A stretch of 17,417 nucleotides of DNA from Reyranella sp. (GTDB lineage: Bacteria > Pseudomonadota > Alphaproteobacteria > Reyranellales > Reyranellaceae), in contig JAKFVZ010000614.1 in the NCBI GenBank assembly GCA_021732965.1, forward strand, positions 1-17,417, read 5' to 3'. The notes below the pieces were generated by a model. That model searched no databases. It saw nothing but the letters and a program-made list of their open reading frames with translations, and had not been told where the DNA came from. Position 1 is the first letter of the stretch; every line of letters starts with the position of its first letter. A program made the translations under genes and the position numbers. This document shows, piece after piece, positions 13,905 to 17,417 of the stretch.

Positions 13905-14696
13905 ATGACGGGCCGCGCCCGCTTCGCCTTCGGCATGCTGGCTTTCGGCTATGCCTTTCTCTACCTGCCGATCGCGCTGGTGATCGTCTATTCGTTCAAC
14001 GAATCGCGCCTCGTCACCGTGTGGTCGGGCTTCTCGCTGAAATGGTGGCAGGCGCTGTTCGCCAACGAGGCGATGCTCGATGCCGCATGGCTGTCGCTGC
14101 GCATCGCCCTGGTGAGCGCCACCTGTGCCGCCCTGATCGGGCTGGCCGCCGGCTACGCGCTGGTGCGCGCGCCGCGCTTCCCCGGACGGACGCTGTTCGG
14201 CAGCTTGGTCGTGGCGCCCATGGTGATGCCCGAGGTCGTCATGGGTATCTCGATGCTGCTTCTGTTCGTCGGCTCGGAGCGATTGTTCGCCGGCCCGGAC
14301 CGCGGCTTCCTCACCATCGCCATCGCCCACACGACCTTTTCCATCGCCTTCGTGGCCATCGTCGTGCAGGCCCGCCTCGCCGATTTCGACCGCGCGCTGG
14401 AAGAAGCCGCGATGGACCTCGGCGCCACGCCCTGGGTGACCTTCCGCACCATCACCCTTCCGTTGATCGCCCCGGCCGTCGGCTCGGGCTGGCTGCTGGC
14501 GTTCACATTGTCTCTGGACGACCTGATCCTGACCCAGTTCGTCGCCGGGGCGCAGTCGCAAACGCTTCCGATGCGCGTCTATTCCAGCGTCCGTCTCGGC
14601 GTCGACCCCCAGATCAACGTGCTCGCCACCATCGTCGTGACGGTCGCGGCCTGTGCACTGATCCTGTCCGGCTGGCTGACGCGGCGGAAAGTTTGA
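13905..14696 (+). CDS. potI: Polyamine ABC transporter permease, PotI/PotC type
   Basis: This 263-residue second permease subunit has six predicted helices. PotC/PotI-type landmarks are YLPIALVIVYSFNESRLVTV (20-39), VVAPMVMPEVVMGISMLLL (102-120), the EAA loop EAAMDLGATPWVTFRTITLP (167-186) and FTLSLDDLILTQFVAG (200-215). GAGGGTG is positioned about seven bases before ATG 13905, within the end of the short potH-potI gap. It completes potFGHI; its stop is 29 bases before the sulfite dehydrogenase gene. Confidence 0.93.
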   Translation: MTGRARFAFGMLAFGYAFLYLPIALVIVYSFNESRLVTVWSGFSLKWWQALFANEAMLDAAWLSLRIALVSATCAALIGLAAGYALVRAPRFPGRTLFGSLVVAPMVMPEVVMGISMLLLFVGSERLFAGPDRGFLTIAIAHTTFSIAFVAIVVQARLADFDRALEEAAMDLGATPWVTFRTITLPLIAPAVGSGWLLAFTLSLDDLILTQFVAGAQSQTLPMRVYSSVRLGVDPQINVLATIVVTVAACALILSGWLTRRKV

Positions 14697-14704
14697 GCTA
14701 AGAA

Positions 14705-14721
14705 TCCTCCGTCAGGGAGGA
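14705..14721 (+). promoter_or_regulatory. Hairpin covering the sorA ribosome-binding site
   Basis: TCCTCC (14705-14710) can pair with GGAGGA (14716-14721) around GTCAG. The right arm is the sorA Shine-Dalgarno, four bases before ATG 14726. The stem would hide the ribosome site unless it is opened. It is short, so the effect is uncertain. Confidence 0.4.
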
Positions 14722-14725
14722 AAAA

Positions 14726-15952
14726 ATGCTGCGCTCCGGAACGTCCAAGGCATCGCGTCGTAATGTACTGAAAGGGGTCGGTATGGCCACTGTAGGTGCT
14801 TCGCTGCCACCGGTCGGGGCTGCACTGGCGCAAAGCGCGCCGGCAGCCAAGGGACCGAAGCTGCTCGAGATGGAAGGCAAGGCCAAGCTCGCGGTGCTGG
14901 GCGACAAGCCGCTCGTCGCCGAGACGCAGGCCGAGTTGCTCGACGACAACGTCACGCCGACCAACAAGCTCTTCATCCGCAACAACGGGCAGGTCCCGGA
15001 CGTCACGGGCGATCCCAAGGCGTGGAAGGTCAAGATCGACGGCGAGGTCAATTCGCCGATCGAGATCAGCGTCGGCGACCTGATGACCAGGTTCCCCGCC
15101 GTCACCTATCAGCTCATGCTGGAATGCGGCGGCAACGGCCGCTCCTTCTTCTCGCCCGATGCCCGCGGCAACCAGTGGACCAATGGCGGCGCGGGCTGCC
15201 CGATGTGGACCGGCGTGCGCCTCGCCGACGTGCTGAAGTCGGCCGGCCTGAAATCCTCCGCCGTCTACATCGGCAGCTACGGCGCCGATCCGACGCTGGC
15301 CGGCGACACCGACAAGCCCTCGATCTCGCGGGGCGTACCGATCGCCAAGGCGATGGAGGAGCACTCGCTGATCGCCTTCAAGTTGAACGGCCAGGACATG
15401 CCGCTGATCCACGGCGCGCCGGTGCGCCTGGTCATCCCGGGCTGGCCCGCGTCGGTGTCGACCAAGTGGCTGAACCGCATCTGGGTGCGCGACAAGGAAC
15501 ATGACGGACCGGGCATGGGCGGCTTCTCCTACCGCGTGCCGAAGACGCCGATCGTGCCCGGCAGCAAGGGCAACGAGAAGGACATGGCGATCCTGGAATC
15601 GATGCCGGTCCGCTCGGTCATCACCTTCCCGGCCGACGGCTCGAAGCTCACCTCGCGCAAGCTCGACCTGCGTGGCCATGCCTGGGCTGGCGACTTCGAC
15701 ATCAAGACCGTCGACATCTCGACCGACTACGGCGTCACCTGGAAGCCGGCCAAGGTCGATGCGCCTGCCAACAAGTATGCCTGGCAGAACTTCAGCGCGT
15801 CGATCGAGCTGCCGACCACGGGCTACTACGAAGTTTGGGCCAAGGCGACCGACAGCAAGGGCGTGACCCAGCCCTTCCAGGCCGCCAACTGGAACCCGCA
15901 GGGCTACGGCGCCAACCCGATCAACCGCATCCGGGTGCTCGTCGAATCTTGA
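14726..15952 (+). CDS. sorA: Sulfite dehydrogenase, molybdopterin subunit (SorA/SoxC-like)
   Basis: This 408-residue periplasmic sulfite oxidase-family enzyme is expected to oxidise sulfite to sulfate and pass electrons to the cytochrome encoded next. A twin-arginine signal (SRRNVLK, 10-16) and a cleavage-like ALA at 33-35 show Tat export of the folded cofactor-containing protein. The Mo-binding cysteine is C134 in LECGGNGRS, with R139 five residues on as in sulfite oxidases. Other family motifs are FIRNN (83-87), GAPVRLVIPGWPASVSTKWL (230-249) and the C-terminal dimer-type domain DISTDYGVTWKPAKV. The motif RNN differs from the RNH I recall for characterised SorA. GGGAGG lies just upstream of the ATG. 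The stop overlaps the next gene. Methionine sulfoxide reductase MsrP is a relative but lacks this C-terminal domain. Confidence 0.88.
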   Translation: MLRSGTSKASRRNVLKGVGMATVGASLPPVGAALAQSAPAAKGPKLLEMEGKAKLAVLGDKPLVAETQAELLDDNVTPTNKLFIRNNGQVPDVTGDPKAWKVKIDGEVNSPIEISVGDLMTRFPAVTYQLMLECGGNGRSFFSPDARGNQWTNGGAGCPMWTGVRLADVLKSAGLKSSAVYIGSYGADPTLAGDTDKPSISRGVPIAKAMEEHSLIAFKLNGQDMPLIHGAPVRLVIPGWPASVSTKWLNRIWVRDKEHDGPGMGGFSYRVPKTPIVPGSKGNEKDMAILESMPVRSVITFPADGSKLTSRKLDLRGHAWAGDFDIKTVDISTDYGVTWKPAKVDAPANKYAWQNFSASIELPTTGYYEVWAKATDSKGVTQPFQAANWNPQGYGANPINRIRVLVES

Positions 15953-16383
15953 GCCAGATCAACATCATCCACGCCGCCGTCATCGGTCTGACGGCGACGT
16001 TCCTATTGCTCGCCTTCGACCGCGCCGGCGAACTGCGCAAGGACCAGTATGTCTATGTACCGCCGGCGCCAAAGGTCGCGGCGGCGGCCGTCGATCCCGA
16101 CAAGGGCAAGCCGCCGCCGCACAACGACAAGGTCGAGGACCTGCCGGAGGGCAAGAACCGCGAGCTGACGTTCTATACCTGTACCGCCTGCCACGGCGTC
16201 GCGCTGATCAAGGCACAGGGCCTGACGCGCGAGCTTTGGGACTCGACCCTCGACCTGATGGTCGAGAAGCATCGCATGCCGCCGATCAAGCCCGAGGAAC
16301 GCACCGAGATCCTCGACTATCTCGCCGAGCAGTTCCCGCCCCGCCGCAAGGGCCGGGGCTCGGACAATCCGTTCCTGAAATAG
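15949..16383 (+). CDS. sorB: Monohaem cytochrome c subunit of sulfite dehydrogenase
   Basis: This 144-residue c-type cytochrome is the likely electron acceptor of the molybdenum subunit. An N-terminal hydrophobic helix (about 5-23) acts as uncleaved anchor or signal. A Pro/Ala/Lys linker follows, then the haem site CTACH (C78, C81, H82), with M110 in HRMPPIKPEE as the probable sixth ligand. The C-terminal helix ERTEILDYLAEQF is the usual cytochrome c helix. I chose the TTG at 15949, which overlaps the sorA stop as TTGA and gives a sensible N-terminus. An in-frame ATG at 15835 would run 118 bases into sorA and translate its shadow. The stop abuts the convergent HxlR gene (16383/16384), with no separate terminator visible. 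Confidence 0.85.
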   Translation: MSQINIIHAAVIGLTATFLLLAFDRAGELRKDQYVYVPPAPKVAAAAVDPDKGKPPPHNDKVEDLPEGKNRELTFYTCTACHGVALIKAQGLTRELWDSTLDLMVEKHRMPPIKPEERTEILDYLAEQFPPRRKGRGSDNPFLK

Positions 16384-16695
16384 TCAGCGGGCGGCCTTCG
16401 CCCACTTCTCCGACCAGACGTGCAGCGGCAGGAACAGCCGCAGCAATTCGTTGCCCAGGGCCGTGAGCCGGTAGCCCGCGGCCTCGTCGAGTTCGACCAG
16501 CTTCGCTTCGCGCAATTCGGCGAGGCGCGTGTTCACGATGGTCGGGCTGGCGCCAATCAGGTCCTGCAGCTCACGGAACCTCCGGGGCTCCTCGCGCAGT
16601 TCCCATACGATCCGCAGCGTCCAGCGCCGGCCCAGCAGGTCGAGCAGCGCCATGATGGGGCGGCCGCTCGACGAGCCGCGCACGCGCTTCACCAT
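16384..16695 (-). CDS. HxlR-family winged helix transcriptional regulator
   Basis: This 103-residue winged-helix DNA-binding protein is likely a dimeric repressor. The HxlR pattern is LLDLLGRRWTLRIVWELREE (17-36), RRFRELQDLIGASPTIVNTR (38-57, helix-turn-helix with recognition helix about 50-62), LREAKLVELDEAAGYRLTAL (61-80, wing), and a C-terminal dimer helix. Many HxlR regulators sense oxidants or aldehydes through an N-terminal Cys; this one has no cysteine at all, so another signal is implied. GGAG lies eight bases before ATG 16695. It is divergent from the CMD-like gene, whose promoter region holds two palindromes; control of both genes by this protein is a natural inference. Confidence 0.88.
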   Translation of the reverse strand: MVKRVRGSSSGRPIMALLDLLGRRWTLRIVWELREEPRRFRELQDLIGASPTIVNTRLAELREAKLVELDEAAGYRLTALGNELLRLFLPLHVWSEKWAKAAR

Positions 16696-16711
16696 CTATT
16701 TCACTCCGTTA

Positions 16712-16760
16712 CTACAATTTCTGTAGCGACCGGCGTTCGCCGTTGCTACGGAATATGTAG
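16712..16760. promoter_or_regulatory. Two-site dyad operator in the HxlR/CMD divergent promoter
   Basis: CTACA-N5-TGTAG (16712-16726) and CTACG-N5-TGTAG (16746-16760) are two copies of a 15-base palindrome with centres 34 bases apart. Midway lies CGGCGTTCGCCG (16731-16742), a perfect 12-base palindrome, so the whole 49-base block is a dyad centred on about 16736. It occupies most of the 86 bases between the two divergent starts. It is the obvious candidate binding site of the adjacent HxlR regulator. Confidence 0.7.
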
Positions 16761-16781
16761 CATCATCACCGGAGACCTTCC

Positions 16782-17330
16782 ATGCCTCGCATCGCTCTCG
16801 CCCTGGAACCCTATCCACCGCAGATCGCGGCAGCCCTGGACCGCATCATGCCTGCGGGCGTGGCGCCGCTGGTCCTGTTCCGGACGATGGCGCGCAACCC
16901 GCGCGTCTTCGAGAGGATGTTTGCCGGCGGACTGCTCGACAAGGGCGCGCTGTCGCTGCGCCAGCGCGAGGTCGTGATCGACCGCACGACGGCGCGACTC
17001 GGTGCCGAATACGAATGGGGCGTCCATATCGCCTTCTTCGCGGAAAAGGTAGGCTTCGGCGCGGAGGAGGTCGCGGCGACCGTCCACGGCCCCGCCGAAG
17101 CCGCCTGCTGGTCGGCCGACGAGCAGGCCCTGCTGGCCGCCGTCGACGATCTGGTCGAGCGCCGCACCATCGGCGATGCGACATGGTCGAGGCTCACGAC
17201 GCATTTCGACGAAGCGCAGATTCTCGAAGCGATCGCGCTCGCGGGCTACTACCACACGATCAGCTTCCTCTGCCGCGCTCTCGACCTTCCGCTAGAAGCC
17301 TACGGCGCGCGTTTCCCTAGCGCTTCGTGA
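16782..17330 (+). CDS. Carboxymuconolactone decarboxylase-like (CMD/AhpD fold) protein
   Basis: This 182-residue all-helical cytosolic protein has GGAG seven bases before ATG 16782. The CMD core is LSLRQREVVIDRTTARLGAE (57-76), followed by YEWGVHIAFFAEKVGFG (77-93) with the family E-x-x-x-x-x-H arrangement (E76, H82). A second helical part reads FDEAQILEAIALAGYYHTIS (142-161). The CxxC redox pair of AhpD peroxidase partners is absent (the only cysteines, C109 and C164, are isolated), so it is more like the CMD-type enzymes or stress proteins than AhpD. Its substrate is unknown. It is divergent from the HxlR gene and probably repressed by it. The 3' end overlaps the convergent partial gene by 14 bases. 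Confidence 0.85.
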   Translation: MPRIALALEPYPPQIAAALDRIMPAGVAPLVLFRTMARNPRVFERMFAGGLLDKGALSLRQREVVIDRTTARLGAEYEWGVHIAFFAEKVGFGAEEVAATVHGPAEAACWSADEQALLAAVDDLVERRTIGDATWSRLTTHFDEAQILEAIALAGYYHTISFLCRALDLPLEAYGARFPSAS

Positions 17331-17417
17331 GACGGTCGATCGTCAGGATCAACAGGCCGATGACCAGGCCCCAGAAGGCTGAGCCGATGCCCAGCAGACT
17401 GACGCCGGAGACGGTGA
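17317..17417 (-). CDS. C-terminal end of a small membrane protein, cut by the window edge
   Basis: The minus strand from the edge reads TVSGVSLLGIGSAFWGLVIG, then LLILTIDRLTKR and a TAG stop at 17317-17319. This is one hydrophobic helix of about 20 residues followed by a basic cytoplasmic tail, a typical end of a membrane protein. The frame is open to the edge, but only 33 residues are visible, so the family cannot be named. It overlaps the end of the CMD-like gene by 14 bases in convergent orientation. Confidence 0.5.
   Translation of the reverse strand, partial: TVSGVSLLGIGSAFWGLVIGLLILTIDRLTKR

Overview
The window is GC-rich and strongly biased to G/C at third codon positions. It reads as chromosomal DNA of an alphaproteobacterium, rhizobial or Reyranella-like in flavour. 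That assignment rests on codon bias, a SorAB-type sulfite dehydrogenase, several HAAT/polyamine ABC genes and short palindromic intergenic repeats; no rRNA or marker gene confirms it. There are 20 supportable protein genes, two of them cut by the window edges. I see no tRNA, rRNA, CRISPR array, transposase or phage gene.

Layout. Positions 1-1000 hold three minus-strand genes: a partial HAD hydrolase, a 91-residue unknown and an 83-residue membrane protein. At 1209-1577 lies a secreted, internally shortened OmpA-like domain protein with a good terminator. It is convergent with a secreted PepSY-like protein (1796-2257, minus). A benzoate-CoA ligase-type enzyme (2371-3930) diverges from the PepSY-like gene. 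It is followed by a membrane-bound class III adenylate cyclase with a Cache-type sensor (4070-5899).

From 5964 to 16383 every gene points the same way. First comes a complete HAAT (Liv-type) ABC transporter, livKHMGF. Only 16 bases later a complete putrescine-type transporter potFGHI begins, and 29 bases after that a sulfite dehydrogenase pair sorAB. Palindromic repeat elements of three different kinds sit at three internal junctions: livK/livH, livH/livM and potG/potH. The first is followed by a Rho-independent terminator 10 bases before livH. The second contains the livM start codon.

The right end has a HxlR-type repressor (minus) divergent from a carboxymuconolactone decarboxylase-like protein (plus). 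Their short shared promoter holds two copies of a CTACR-N5-TGTAG palindrome arranged around a central palindrome. A partial small membrane protein (minus) runs off the edge.

How the genes may work together (inference): the acyl-CoA ligase, the sensor cyclase and a binding protein resembling the nitrobenzoate/aromatic-acid branch of the HAAT family suggest uptake and CoA activation of an aromatic acid, possibly with cAMP signalling. The polyamine transporter and sulfite dehydrogenase are separate functions that may share transcripts. I did not find a clearly undescribed defence or mobile system. The most notable signals are the repeat-decorated transporter operons, the start codon inside a repeat, and the dyad operator of the HxlR/CMD pair.
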